DNA from: Lentzea aerocolonigenes
Lineage (GTDB): Bacteria > Actinomycetota > Actinomycetes > Mycobacteriales > Pseudonocardiaceae
Reading direction: 5' to 3'
Length of the DNA stretch: 64,000 bases
NCBI RefSeq assembly: GCF_000955955.1
Contig: NZ_JYJG01000003.1
Location: 62,001 to 126,000 of the forward strand
Part shown: in pieces, positions 1 through 8,039 of the stretch
Layout: the number at the start of each line of letters is the position of its first letter
Numbering within the stretch: the first letter of the stretch is position 1
Program-made: the position numbers and the translations under genes
Notes under the pieces: model-generated
The model's database searches: none
The model's input: only the letters and a program-made list of their open reading frames with translations
Told to the model about the DNA's origin: nothing

Positions 1-1
1 T

Positions 2-388
2 CTCCTCGCCGGGTTCACGGCCGTCGGACTGTTGTTGTCCCCGGTCGCCGCCTCGGCCGCTCCCGCTGTGCACGCCAAGCCCACCACGCTCGAACTCGAC
101 GCCGGTGGCGCCAAGGTCAAGGTCAAGAAGGGCAACCAGCTCCAGATCAAGGGCAAGCTCGGTGCCCAGGGCGGCGAACGTCAGCTGACGCTCGGTCTCG
201 ACATCTTCGCCCAGGTCAGGGTCAACGCGGGTGTGTGGACCAACATCTTCACGAAGTCCTGCAGCCCGAACGCGCAGTTCAACGCCAAGCTGTCCATCGA
301 CGCGTCGGCCGACCTGCGCCTTTACTTCCCCGGCACGAGCACCTATGCCTCCGCGACGTCGAACATCGTCGGCGTTGTCGTCATCTAG
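2..388 (+). CDS. secreted hypothetical protein, 5' end cut off by the window
   Basis: The reading frame is open from the first base and ends at TAG (386-388), so the true start lies upstream. The first ~20 residues are hydrophobic and end in a signal-peptidase site of the type SAA/AP, so the mature protein is probably exported. The ~105-residue mature part is rich in Lys, Val and small residues, with one Cys and no motif I recognise. The composition suggests a small beta-rich extracellular protein. A TTG at 32 could be read as a start but falls inside the signal peptide. Function unknown. Confidence 0.6.
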   Translation, partial: LLAGFTAVGLLLSPVAASAAPAVHAKPTTLELDAGGAKVKVKKGNQLQIKGKLGAQGGERQLTLGLDIFAQVRVNAGVWTNIFTKSCSPNAQFNAKLSIDASADLRLYFPGTSTYASATSNIVGVVVI

Positions 389-405
389 AAGGTCTAACGG
401 CGTGT

Positions 406-1296
406 TCATCTGACCATCGCGCGTGCGAGCAGTGCCCGGCCCGCGCCGGGCACTGCCACCGCGAGACGACGAGAGTTCGGCACGGCGACCCGCCTCCAGA
501 GCACCTCGCAGCCGACCAGTCCCAAGATGTCGCGATACAGCGTGTACGCCGTCTGCATACAAGGCCGCGACGCCGGCGACAGCATCCCGATCCCCGGCTC
601 GGCCGACTGATATATCGCATACGAGTGCGCGACGAGGTCGTCCAGCGCCCGTTGCACCCGCTCGTTTGCGCGACGACGGCAACGCACCCATTGCAAAAGG
701 TCGCGGTCGACGCCGTGCGCGCCGAGGACGTCCTGCGGCAGGTACACGCGGCCGCGGTCGAGGTCCTCGCCGACGTCGCGCAGGAAGTTCGTCAGCTGGA
801 ACGCCACCCCGAGCCGAGCTGCGTACGGTGCGGCCTCCTCGCGGGGCACGACGGTGCCGAGCACCGGCAGCATCTGCAGCCCGATGACCTCCGCCGAGCC
901 GTGCATGTACACGCCGAGCGCGTCGAGGTCGGCGTACTCGGTGACGTCGAGGTCCATCCGCATCGACGCGAGGAAGTCCGTGAAGAGCGACCTGTCGATG
1001 TCGTAGCGCCGCATCGTGTCCGCGAGCGCGAGCAGAACCGGGCTGGAGGGCTGCCTGCTTTCAATGTCACTGTCCAGCAGCCGCTCGAGGTGGTCGAGTT
1101 CGTCCGCGCGGTTGTCGACGCCGGCCGCGTCGACGATCTCGTCGGCCCACCGCGCGAATGCATACAACGCGTGCACAGCCGGTCGTTGGTCTGCGCGCAG
1201 CAGCGTCGTGGCCAGGAAGAACGTCTTGCCGTAGCGAGCGTTGATCCGGCGGCACGAGGCATACGCGGACGCCATATCCAATGTATTGGTGCTCAT
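406..1296 (-). CDS. phytoene/squalene synthase family protein
   Basis: The 296-residue protein belongs to the head-to-head prenyl synthases, which condense two GGPP (or FPP) molecules to phytoene or presqualene-type products. Both Mg-diphosphate motifs are visible: DEIVD (residues 52-56) and DVGED (174-178). The YAFARWADE and QLTNFLRD segments are typical. The ATG start overlaps the stop of the upstream mannosyltransferase gene by 4 nt (ATGA), so the two are translationally coupled. GGPP synthase, encoded two genes upstream, would supply the substrate. No desaturase (crtI) or cyclase is nearby, so the final product is uncertain. Two AT-box repeats lie inside the gene (607-622 and 1272-1289), the second in its first codons. 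Confidence 0.85.
   Translation of the reverse strand: MSTNTLDMASAYASCRRINARYGKTFFLATTLLRADQRPAVHALYAFARWADEIVDAAGVDNRADELDHLERLLDSDIESRQPSSPVLLALADTMRRYDIDRSLFTDFLASMRMDLDVTEYADLDALGVYMHGSAEVIGLQMLPVLGTVVPREEAAPYAARLGVAFQLTNFLRDVGEDLDRGRVYLPQDVLGAHGVDRDLLQWVRCRRRANERVQRALDDLVAHSYAIYQSAEPGIGMLSPASRPCMQTAYTLYRDILGLVGCEVLWRRVAVPNSRRLAVAVPGAGRALLARAMVR
607..622 (+). repeat. AT-box repeat 1 (inside phytoene synthase gene)
   Basis: CTGATATATCGCATAC, one mismatch from the window consensus CTGATATATCGGATAY. It codes, on the opposite strand, for Tyr-Ala-Ile-Tyr-Gln with a rare ATA codon. Confidence 0.7.
1272..1289 (-). repeat. AT-box repeat 2 (start of phytoene synthase gene)
   Basis: Complement reads CCAATACATTGGATATGG, a variant of the AT box with ACAT replacing ATAT. 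It lies over codons 3-8 of the gene, close to the start codon. Confidence 0.55.
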
Positions 1297-2825
1297 GCGT
1301 GCTCGTATCGAGGGGACAGGCCGAACGGGTCCGGCTCGACCAACGACCACGCCGCCAGCGCCGACACGCCGAGCGCGAAGGACAGGTAGCTCCAGAAGTA
1401 CAGGCCCGTGTCTCCGTTCGGGAACGTCACCAGCAGCAGGAAGACCGACGCGAGCGTCACCGTCACCAGCGCGCGCGTGGTCCACAGGAACCCGGCGGCG
1501 AGCACCAGCGGCCAGCTGAAGTACCACGGCAGCGTCGCGGGGGACAGCAGCGCGACGGCCAGCATCGTCACCGCGCCGCGCCGGACGTTGTCGCGCACGT
1601 CGCCGTCCCGCGCCGCCCACCACTGCGTCCAGGCGACCCAGATGAGCACGACCGCGCCGAGCGTCCGCGCGACGCCGATGAAGATGCCGCTGCTGACGCT
1701 GTCGCCGTCGTCGGAGAACCAGCTCACGACCATGTGCACGAAGGCGCCGGCCCCGCTCGGGACCGACAGCCAGTTGACGATCACCGACGAGTTGCTCAGC
1801 GCGGGGATCCAGCCGAGGCCCACCCCGGCGACCAGCGTGCAGGCCGCGAACGTCCCGAGAATCGTCACAGCGCCCGGCAACAGGGCCTTCAGGAACCGGA
1901 CGCGCGGGGCGCCGTCCAGCCGCGCCGCCCAGATCCAGACGAGGAACGGCACGATCACGACCGCCGTCGCCTTCACCGAGAACGCGAGCCCGAGCAGCAC
2001 GAAGCCGAGCACGTACCCGCGGTCGAGCACCAGCAGCACGCCCGCGGCCATCAACCCGATCATCAGCAGGTCGTTGTGCGCGCCGCCGACCAGGTGGATC
2101 AGCAGCAACGGGTTCGCCGCCACCAGCCACAACGCGATCGCGGACTTCCCGCCCAGATGACGACTCAGGCCCGGTAGTGCCCGGCACAGCAGCACGAGCC
2201 CGCCGGCGATCGAGAGGCGCATCGCGATGACACCGAGGACCACGCTGCCGCCGGTGAGCCACACGATCGCCTTGGCGACGAGGATGAACAACGGCCCGTA
2301 CGGCGCCGGCGTGTGCTGCCACACCCCGCTGACGTTCTCGCTGAGCGCGCTCTGCAGCACCGCGGGCCCGACCTGGTACGGGTCGTAGCCGCTCAGCGCG
2401 AGCTGGCCCTGCGCGAGGTAGCTGTAGACGTCCTTGCTGAACAGCGGCGGTGCGAACAGCAGCGGCACCGTCCACGCCGTCACCGCGACGAGCACCGCGT
2501 GATCGCCGGCCTCACCCGAGCGCACGAGCCTGCCGAGCCGGATCCACGCCCAGACGACCAGACCGAGCCCCAGGTACAGCACCATGATCGCGAGGTCGTG
2601 GCCGTGCCCGTACCGCAGCCAGCTCAGCCCGGCCCGGTCGAGCAGCGGGTCGTGCTCGGGAACCGCGCCCGCACCCATGCCCCCGAGCGCCATCAGCGTC
2701 ACGCCCAGCAGGCCGAGCACGGTCGTGCGGACGGGGACGGTGCGGACGTTCGCGCGTACGGCAGCTGAGGGCTCCGGTGGAAACACCTCGGAGCTCGAGC
2801 GGAGGAGTGACGGAGTTGCTGCCAT
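1293..2825 (-). CDS. mptA: polyprenol-phosphomannose-dependent alpha-1,6-mannosyltransferase (MptA/MptB family)
   Basis: A very hydrophobic GT-C-type membrane glycosyltransferase of about 510 residues with around 12 predicted membrane spans. An early loop holds the conserved FSKDVYSYLAQG segment, where the Asp is the usual catalytic residue of GT-C enzymes. The family uses polyprenyl-phosphate-mannose to extend the alpha-1,6-mannan core of lipomannan and lipoarabinomannan in the outer membrane leaflet. The neighbours (prenyl synthase, metF-like, lppM-like) match the M. tuberculosis mptA locus (Rv2174), which is why I prefer mptA to mptB. ATG at 2825 is chosen; a TTG at 2846 is possible. Its stop overlaps the phytoene synthase start. 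Confidence 0.8.
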   Translation of the reverse strand: MAATPSLLRSSSEVFPPEPSAAVRANVRTVPVRTTVLGLLGVTLMALGGMGAGAVPEHDPLLDRAGLSWLRYGHGHDLAIMVLYLGLGLVVWAWIRLGRLVRSGEAGDHAVLVAVTAWTVPLLFAPPLFSKDVYSYLAQGQLALSGYDPYQVGPAVLQSALSENVSGVWQHTPAPYGPLFILVAKAIVWLTGGSVVLGVIAMRLSIAGGLVLLCRALPGLSRHLGGKSAIALWLVAANPLLLIHLVGGAHNDLLMIGLMAAGVLLVLDRGYVLGFVLLGLAFSVKATAVVIVPFLVWIWAARLDGAPRVRFLKALLPGAVTILGTFAACTLVAGVGLGWIPALSNSSVIVNWLSVPSGAGAFVHMVVSWFSDDGDSVSSGIFIGVARTLGAVVLIWVAWTQWWAARDGDVRDNVRRGAVTMLAVALLSPATLPWYFSWPLVLAAGFLWTTRALVTVTLASVFLLLVTFPNGDTGLYFWSYLSFALGVSALAAWSLVEPDPFGLSPRYEHA

Positions 2826-2886
2826 CGCGCGAACATCGTTGCACAAGGCACGAATGCATCAGCACACAACAGCTCACGGTCAAGCG

Positions 2887-3954
2887 CTAGAAGGTCCGCT
2901 TCGTGGAGCTGATCGCGAGGTCCGCGAGCTTGGTCGCGGCGGGCTCGGCGACAGGTGCCGCGTCGAGGGCGGCCAGCGCGCTCTTCGTCAGCTCCTCGAT
3001 GCGCTCCTCGACGGCGTCGACGGCGCCGACCTTCACGAGCGCCCGGCGGACCTCTTCGACGGTGTCGAGGTCGAGGTCCTGCTTGCCCAGAGCGATATCC
3101 AATATATCGGCGCCGAACTGCATACCGAGTGCCACGAGCAGCGTGCGCTTGCCCTCGGCGAGGTCGTCACCGGCGGGCTTGCCGGTCACCTCCGGGTCGC
3201 CGAACACGCCGAGCAGGTCGTCGCGCAGCTGGAACGCGACGCCGATGTCGGCACCGAACGCCCGCAGCCCGTCGATGAGCTCCGGCGAACCGCCCGCCAT
3301 CGCCGCGCCCATGTGCAGCGGCCGTTCGACGGTGTACGCGGCGGTCTTGAGCCGGTCGATCCGCAGCGCCGCGTCCGGGGACGAGTCGCCCCGCGCCTGC
3401 GTCAGCACGTCGAGGTACTGGCCCGCGAGCATCTCGGTGCGCATGTCCCGCCACGGCTCGCTCATCCGCCGCAGCACCTCGGACGGCAGCCCGGCCGCGA
3501 ACAGCATGTCGTCGGCCCACGCCAGCGCGATGTCGCCGATCAGCACCGCCGCGGACATGCCGAACCGCTCCGGCGACCCGAGCCAGCGCTGGTCGCGGTG
3601 CCGCGCGCCGAACGCGATGTGCACGGTCGGCTTGCCCCGGCGCACCGACGAGGCGTCCATCAGGTCGTCGTGGATCAGCGCGCACGCCTGGATCAGCTCC
3701 AGCGAGCTCACCGCCGTGAGCACCTCGTCCGCGAGCTCGCCGCCGGGATCGCCACCGGCCGCGCGCCAGCCCCACCACGCGTATGTCGGACGGATGCGCT
3801 TGCCACCGCCCAGCACGAAGTCCGAGAGCGCGTCCACCGCGCTCGCGAAGCTGGGGTCCATCGCCTCGCCGGACGCGCGCCGGGAGGCCAGGTACGTGGT
3901 CAGCGCTTCTTCGACGTGCGTGGGCAGCGACACGTCGATGGGGTGGTGGGACAC
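2887..3954 (-). CDS. geranylgeranyl diphosphate synthase-type polyprenyl synthetase
   Basis: A trans-isoprenyl diphosphate synthase that condenses IPP with allylic diphosphates to C15-C20 products. The first Asp-rich motif DDLMD lies near residues 96-100 after GGGKRIRP. The second is DDLLGVFGD, preceded by FQLR. The product probably feeds the phytoene synthase downstream. The start is uncertain. GTG at 3954 gives 355 residues, near the mycobacterial homologue length; ATG at 3990 and a start at 4029 are alternatives, but their extra N-terminal residues look uncharacteristic. An AT box lies in the 3' third of the gene. The gene is divergent from metF. Confidence 0.87.
   Translation of the reverse strand: MSHHPIDVSLPTHVEEALTTYLASRRASGEAMDPSFASAVDALSDFVLGGGKRIRPTYAWWGWRAAGGDPGGELADEVLTAVSSLELIQACALIHDDLMDASSVRRGKPTVHIAFGARHRDQRWLGSPERFGMSAAVLIGDIALAWADDMLFAAGLPSEVLRRMSEPWRDMRTEMLAGQYLDVLTQARGDSSPDAALRIDRLKTAAYTVERPLHMGAAMAGGSPELIDGLRAFGADIGVAFQLRDDLLGVFGDPEVTGKPAGDDLAEGKRTLLVALGMQFGADILDIALGKQDLDLDTVEEVRRALVKVGAVDAVEERIEELTKSALAALDAAPVAEPAATKLADLAISSTKRTF
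3092..3110 (-). repeat. AT-box repeat 3 (inside GGPP synthase gene)
   Basis: Complement CCGATATATTGGATATCGC, coding Asp-Ile-Leu-Asp-Ile-Ala with an ATA codon. The same frame and nearly the same residues occur at the AT box in the SMP-30 gene (61638-61654). Confidence 0.75.
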
Positions 3955-4045
3955 AGCTCCATGGTCCGCTGTGTCCCGGGCCACCCGCATGCCGGGGCGG
4001 GTGTACCACATGGTGAGCTGGAGTCTCACCTAGCGGAAGACACAC

Positions 4046-4051
4046 TAGGGT
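4046..4051 (+). promoter_or_regulatory. -10 box of metF, leaderless promoter
   Basis: TAGGGT lies exactly 7 nt before the metF ATG with no Shine-Dalgarno sequence between. Transcription would start at or next to the start codon. The -35 region is not clear. Confidence 0.55.
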
Positions 4052-4058
4052 TGGTCCT

Positions 4059-4940
4059 ATGACGTCGGTCGTGGAGCGCCTGCAGGGCCAGTCGCCGAAG
4101 TTCTCGGTCGAGTTCCTGCCGCCGCGGGACGCCGAGGACGAGAAGATCCTGTGGAAGGCCGTCCGCGAGCTGGAGGGTCTCGACCCGGCGTTCGTGTCGA
4201 TCACCTACGGCGCCGGCGGGTCGCGCCGGGACCGCACGATCCGCGCCACCGGCCGCATCGCGCAGGAGACGACGCTGCTGCCGGTCGCGCACCTCACCGC
4301 CGTCGACCACTCGGTTGCCGAGCTGCGCAACGTGATCGGCTGGTACGCGGCGATCGGTGTGCGCAACGTCCTGGCGCTGCGCGGCGACCCTCCCGGCGAC
4401 CCGATGGGCGAGTGGGTCGCGCACCCCGAGGGCCTCAACTACGCCGACGAGCTCGTGTCGCTCGTCCGCGAACTGGGCGACTTCTGCGTCGGCGTGGCGG
4501 CGTTCCCGTACGGGCACCCGCGTTCGAACGACCTCGACACCGACCTGAAGTTCCTGTTGCGCAAGCTCAACGCGGGCGCGGACTACGCGGTGGCACAGCT
4601 GTTCCACGAGCCGGAGCCGTTCCTGCGGATGCGGGATAGGGTGGCGGCCGCCGGCTGCTCGGCGGCGATGCTGCCCGGCATCATGCCGATGCTGTCGGCG
4701 CGCGGGCTGTCCAAGATCGTGGAGCTGTCCGGTGCCGATCTGCCGGTGGAGATCTCGCGCAGGCTGGAGCCGTACGCGGACGACGCGGCCGGGTTCCGGG
4801 CGACGGGCATCGACATCGCGACCGAGATGTGCCAGAAGCTGCTCGACGAGGGCGTTCCGGCACTGCACTTCTACACGATGAACCGCGCCAAGGCGACGCG
4901 GGAAGTGCTGGGGCGCTTGGGTTTGGTTGCTCGCGCCTAG
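4059..4940 (+). CDS. metF: methylenetetrahydrofolate reductase
   Basis: A 293-residue FAD TIM-barrel enzyme reducing 5,10-methylene-THF to 5-methyl-THF for methionine synthesis. It shows the N-terminal SVEFLPPRD (family S-x-E-F-x-P-P-[KR]), the SITYGAGGS segment that starts the folate site, and LALRGDPP. The length matches bacterial MetF. The start is fixed by homology and by a leaderless-type -10 box 7 nt upstream. It is divergent from GGPP synthase. Its stop codon overlaps that of the converging lppM-like gene by a few bases. The folate enzyme beside prenyl synthase and lppM is a conserved actinobacterial arrangement. Confidence 0.93.
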   Translation: MTSVVERLQGQSPKFSVEFLPPRDAEDEKILWKAVRELEGLDPAFVSITYGAGGSRRDRTIRATGRIAQETTLLPVAHLTAVDHSVAELRNVIGWYAAIGVRNVLALRGDPPGDPMGEWVAHPEGLNYADELVSLVRELGDFCVGVAAFPYGHPRSNDLDTDLKFLLRKLNAGADYAVAQLFHEPEPFLRMRDRVAAAGCSAAMLPGIMPMLSARGLSKIVELSGADLPVEISRRLEPYADDAAGFRATGIDIATEMCQKLLDEGVPALHFYTMNRAKATREVLGRLGLVARA

Positions 4941-5599
4941 ACCATCACGTTGCGCTTGTGCGCGATGAGGGCGAGCACGACGACGATCAGCGCGGCGCCA
5001 CCGGTGAGCCCGGCGACGAGCAATGCCCAGCCGAGGAACGAGCCGGACTCCTCACCCGCGTACTGCACGGTGGCCTGGAGCATCGACGCCTGACCGGGCT
5101 TCGGAGACCACGCGATCGTGTTGTTCTCCTCCTCGCGGCCGTTGGTGTTCACGATCTTGCCGGGGAAGCTGACCTTGAACTGGATGTCCGCGCGTTCCAC
5201 GGGCACCTGGGTGAGGTCGACCGAGCCCGACAACGTGACAAGATCACCCGACCGGCGGAAGTTCATGCTGTAGCGGCTGTTCGACGAGCTGGTCGACATC
5301 GAGAGCGTGCGCATCTCGTCGAACGACAGCCCGTTGAAGAACAGCTGCGTACCCGCGTACGACTCCACCCGGTACGGCTTGGTGGTGACGCGGCTGGCGA
5401 GCTCCGGCGGCACCTTGAGCTGGGGACCGGGGTCGTTGTCCTGCGTGGGCGGCGTGGCCGCGACGATCTCACCCGAGATGCGGTCGTCGTCCGACACGGC
5501 CATGGCCGCGTAGACGCGAACGCATCCGCTCAACGAGAACAGGGTGAGCAGCAGGAAGACCGGCACCAGAAGTGCCCGGGATCGACGCACGGCGGACAT
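4937..5599 (-). CDS. LppM-like lipoprotein with C-terminal membrane anchor (DUF3153)
   Basis: A 220-residue exported protein. The signal peptide ends in a lipobox LSLSGC with Cys26 as the predicted lipidated residue. A central beta-rich domain (about 30-185) resembles DUF3153/LppM, whose M. tuberculosis member (Rv2171) is a cell-envelope protein linked to phagosome trafficking. A hydrophobic helix near residues 190-212 is followed by a basic tail (AHKRN), so the protein may be anchored at both ends. ATG 5599 has AGAGGA about 9 nt upstream; TTG 5617 is less likely. Position next to metF and the mannosyltransferase supports the LppM assignment and a role in envelope glycolipids. Confidence 0.75.
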   Translation of the reverse strand: MSAVRRSRALLVPVFLLLTLFSLSGCVRVYAAMAVSDDDRISGEIVAATPPTQDNDPGPQLKVPPELASRVTTKPYRVESYAGTQLFFNGLSFDEMRTLSMSTSSSNSRYSMNFRRSGDLVTLSGSVDLTQVPVERADIQFKVSFPGKIVNTNGREEENNTIAWSPKPGQASMLQATVQYAGEESGSFLGWALLVAGLTGGAALIVVVLALIAHKRNVMV

Positions 5600-5694
5600 C
5601 CTGCCAGTCCTCTCCAAACGACGCTGTATCCACCTTTGGCCCTCCTTTGGTCGTGAGCTTGACTAACTACCTTTTGGTGTCGAGAGCCGCGAGG

Positions 5695-5700
5695 TAGCGT
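5695..5700 (+). promoter_or_regulatory. -10 box of the DUF885 gene, leaderless type
   Basis: TAGCGT ends 8 nt before the ATG at 5709. A TTGGTG-like -35 lies about 15 nt further upstream. No Shine-Dalgarno sequence is present. Confidence 0.45.
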
Positions 5701-5708
5701 CTCGCGCC

Positions 5709-7361
5709 ATGGCATCGGTGCACGACATCAGCAACAAGTACGTCAGCGACTACGCGGCGCTCGACCCCATCACCGCCACCCACCTGGGCTTCGCGGGAGC
5801 CGAGGACCAGCTGACGGACTTCTCGCCGGAGGGGAACGCGGCACGCGACGAACTCGCTGTGCGCGCTCTCACCGACATCACGGCCGCGCAGCCCGCAGAT
5901 GCTTCCGAGGACGCGGCGCGCGCCGTGTTCCTGGAGCGAGTGGGCCTCGAGCACGAGCTCTACGAGGCCGGCGAGAACGAGTCCTCGCTGAACGTGATCG
6001 CGAGCCCGATCCAGTCGGTGCGCGACATCTTCGACCAGATGCCGACCGACACGCCGGAGAACTGGGCCACGATCGGGCGGCGTCTTTCCGCCGTGCCCGC
6101 CGCCTTGGACGGTCTGCGCGCCTCTCTCTCGCACGCCGCTTCCCGTGGACACGTTTCCGCGCTGCGCCAGGTGACCAGGGTCGCCGAGCAGTGCGACGTC
6201 TGGGCCTCCACGTTCTTCACCTCTTTCGTGGCGACTTCCGGTGCCGAGGGCGCGCTGCGTTCGTCGCTGGACGCCGGTGCCGCCGCCGCTTCCTCCGCCT
6301 ACGCCGAGTTCGCCTCGTTCCTGCGCACGACGCTCGCTCCGGCCGCGCCCACCAAGGACGCCGTCGGCGAGGAGCGCTACCGCCTCGGCTCGCGCTACTT
6401 CACCGGTTCGCGGCTCGACCTGACCGAGGCGTACGCGTGGGGCTGGGAGGAGTTCCTCGGCATCGAGGCCGAGATGAAGAAGGTCGCGGCCCGCCTGAAG
6501 CCGGGCGCCTCGCTGGCGGAGACCGCTGCCTACCTCGACGAGCACCCGCGCTACCAGGTCCACGGCCAGGACGGCCTGCAGGCGTGGATGCAGGAGCTCT
6601 CCGACAAGGCCCTGCTCGACCTGCGCGACGTGCACTTCGACCTGCCGGACGCGTTGATGAACCTCGAGTGCAAGATCGCCCCGCCCGGCGGTGGCGTCGG
6701 CGCCTACTACACCCCGCCGACCGCCGACTTCTCCCGTCCCGGCCGCATGTGGTGGTCGATCGCCGAGGGCAAGTCCGTGTTCCCGACGTGGCGCGAGACG
6801 TCGACCGTCTACCACGAGGGCGTGCCGGGCCATCACCTCCAGTGCGCGACGGCGGTCCACCAGTCGGCGACGCTCAACGACTTCCAGCGCCTCATGTGCT
6901 GGGTCTCGGGCCACGGCGAGGGCTGGGCTTTGTACGCGGAACGCCTCATGCGCGAGCTCGGCTACCTCGACGACGACGGCGACCTGCTCGGCATGCTGGA
7001 CGCGCACCTGTTCCGCGCCGCCCGCGTGATCATCGACATCGGTATGCACCTGGAGCTCGAGATCCCGGCCGGCACCGGTTTCCACCCCGGCGAGCGCTGG
7101 ACGCCCGAGCTCGGCCTGGAGTTCATGCTGACCCGCACGCTGCAGGAACCGGCGGCCGCTCGCGACGAGCTCGACCGCTACCTCGGCTGGCCCGGCCAGG
7201 CCCCGGCGTACAAGCTCGGCGAACGCCTCTGGCTCGCCGCGCGCGAGGACGCCCGTGCTCGCAAGGGTGCCGACTTCGATCTCAAGCGCTTCCACAAGGA
7301 CGCCCTCGAAATGGGCTCGATGGGCCTCGACACCCTGCGCGAGCGGCTGGCCGCCCTCTAG
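5709..7361 (+). CDS. DUF885 family protein, putative metallopeptidase-like
   Basis: A 550-residue cytoplasmic protein of the DUF885 family. The diagnostic segments are YHEGVPGHHLQ near residues 370-380 (an HExxxHH-like putative metal site) and GHGEGWALYAERL near 402-414. The C-terminal part is rich in helices with YLGWPGQAPAYKLG, another family hallmark. The fold is predicted to resemble M1/M2-type zinc peptidases, but the substrate is unknown for nearly all members. No signal peptide. The gene stands alone; after its stop come a perfect 42-bp palindrome and an AT box in the gap before a converging gene. Confidence 0.85.
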   Translation: MASVHDISNKYVSDYAALDPITATHLGFAGAEDQLTDFSPEGNAARDELAVRALTDITAAQPADASEDAARAVFLERVGLEHELYEAGENESSLNVIASPIQSVRDIFDQMPTDTPENWATIGRRLSAVPAALDGLRASLSHAASRGHVSALRQVTRVAEQCDVWASTFFTSFVATSGAEGALRSSLDAGAAAASSAYAEFASFLRTTLAPAAPTKDAVGEERYRLGSRYFTGSRLDLTEAYAWGWEEFLGIEAEMKKVAARLKPGASLAETAAYLDEHPRYQVHGQDGLQAWMQELSDKALLDLRDVHFDLPDALMNLECKIAPPGGGVGAYYTPPTADFSRPGRMWWSIAEGKSVFPTWRETSTVYHEGVPGHHLQCATAVHQSATLNDFQRLMCWVSGHGEGWALYAERLMRELGYLDDDGDLLGMLDAHLFRAARVIIDIGMHLELEIPAGTGFHPGERWTPELGLEFMLTRTLQEPAAARDELDRYLGWPGQAPAYKLGERLWLAAREDARARKGADFDLKRFHKDALEMGSMGLDTLRERLAAL

Positions 7362-7394
7362 CCCCACCGCTCTGACCTGCGCCAACGCCTCCTC

Positions 7395-7436
7395 ATGCAA
7401 AAGACGTTTGCGGACGTCCGCAAACGTCTTTTGCAT
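7395..7436. repeat. perfect 42-bp palindrome (palindrome family, copy A)
   Basis: The half ATGCAAAAGACGTTTGCGGAC is followed directly by its exact reverse complement, 21+21 nt with no spacer. It lies between converging genes (stops at 7361 and 7521), 2 nt before AT box 4. It may act as a bidirectional terminator, but it has no T-run and its left half recurs at 39952, so it belongs to a dispersed family. Confidence 0.85.
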
Positions 7437-7438
7437 AA

Positions 7439-7454
7439 CTGATATATCGGATAC
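7439..7454 (+). repeat. AT-box repeat 4 (convergent gap)
   Basis: CTGATATATCGGATAC, the exact consensus, followed at once by a partial second unit TGGATATCGG. It is attached to the 42-bp palindrome. Confidence 0.8.
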
Positions 7455-7520
7455 TGGATATCGGCTGCCGCGAAGATCGAAGTGGCAGCTGCCGACGTCG
7501 AGGGCGAAGGCGAACCGGCG

Positions 7521-8015
7521 TCAGTTCGGGTCGGCCCACCGCACGCGCACGCGGTTCGTGATCGGCTCCGAATCCGAGGTCTGCACGAACTCGAGCCACG
7601 GTCCGGGCTCCGGCCGCACCGACGCCCAGCCCTCACCGCTGCGCACCACCGGATGCCCGGTCGCCCGAGCCGACGCCAGCGGATCCGGCGAGTCGACGAC
7701 GACGGCCGCGATCACCCCGGTGTACTCGGGCCGCGGTTCCAGGACGCAGAACTCGTTGCCCTGCGGATCGCGCAGCACCACCCACGGCACGTCACGCTGC
7801 CCGATGTCCGCGTGCTCGGCGCCGAGCTTCAGTGCCCGCGCCACGATGTCCGCCTGGTGTTCGGGCGACGACGAGGCCAGGTCGATGTGCACCCGGTTCT
7901 TCTCGATCTTCGGGGCGTCGCTCCACACGAACGTCAGCTCGATCTCGTCACCGGCGAACTCGGACCAGAACGCGGCCAGAGCGGAGGGATCGGCTGCGTC
8001 GAACGTGATTTCCAC
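7521..8015 (-). CDS. VOC (glyoxalase/bleomycin resistance) family protein
   Basis: A 164-residue protein made of two beta-alpha-beta-beta-beta modules. The first starts VEITFDAADPSALAAFW; the second contains LRDPQGNEFCVLEP. This is the actinobacterial glyoxalase-like subgroup (Glyoxalase_6), with NRVHIDLAS as a likely metal-ligand strand. Family members include dioxygenases, isomerases and drug-binding proteins, so the activity cannot be stated. GTG 8015 is chosen because a -10-like TACCCT lies exactly 7 nt upstream. It starts only 24 nt from the divergent phoD gene. Confidence 0.75.
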   Translation of the reverse strand: MEITFDAADPSALAAFWSEFAGDEIELTFVWSDAPKIEKNRVHIDLASSSPEHQADIVARALKLGAEHADIGQRDVPWVVLRDPQGNEFCVLEPRPEYTGVIAAVVVDSPDPLASARATGHPVVRSGEGWASVRPEPGPWLEFVQTSDSEPITNRVRVRWADPN

Positions 8016-8022
8016 GCGTGCG

Positions 8023-8032
8023 AGGGTACTGT
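8023..8032. promoter_or_regulatory. overlapping divergent -10 boxes for VOC and phoD genes
   Basis: On the + strand TACTGT (8027-8032) lies 7 nt before the phoD GTG. On the - strand TACCCT (8028-8023) lies 7 nt before the VOC GTG. The two boxes share two base pairs. Both genes appear to be leaderless from one symmetric promoter. Confidence 0.55.
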
Positions 8033-8039
8033 CTCGCGG

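Noticed and set aside
7395..7436. Simple rho-independent terminator only
   Set aside because: No T-run, no loop, and one half recurs elsewhere, so it is better treated as a repeat-family member, though it may also terminate.
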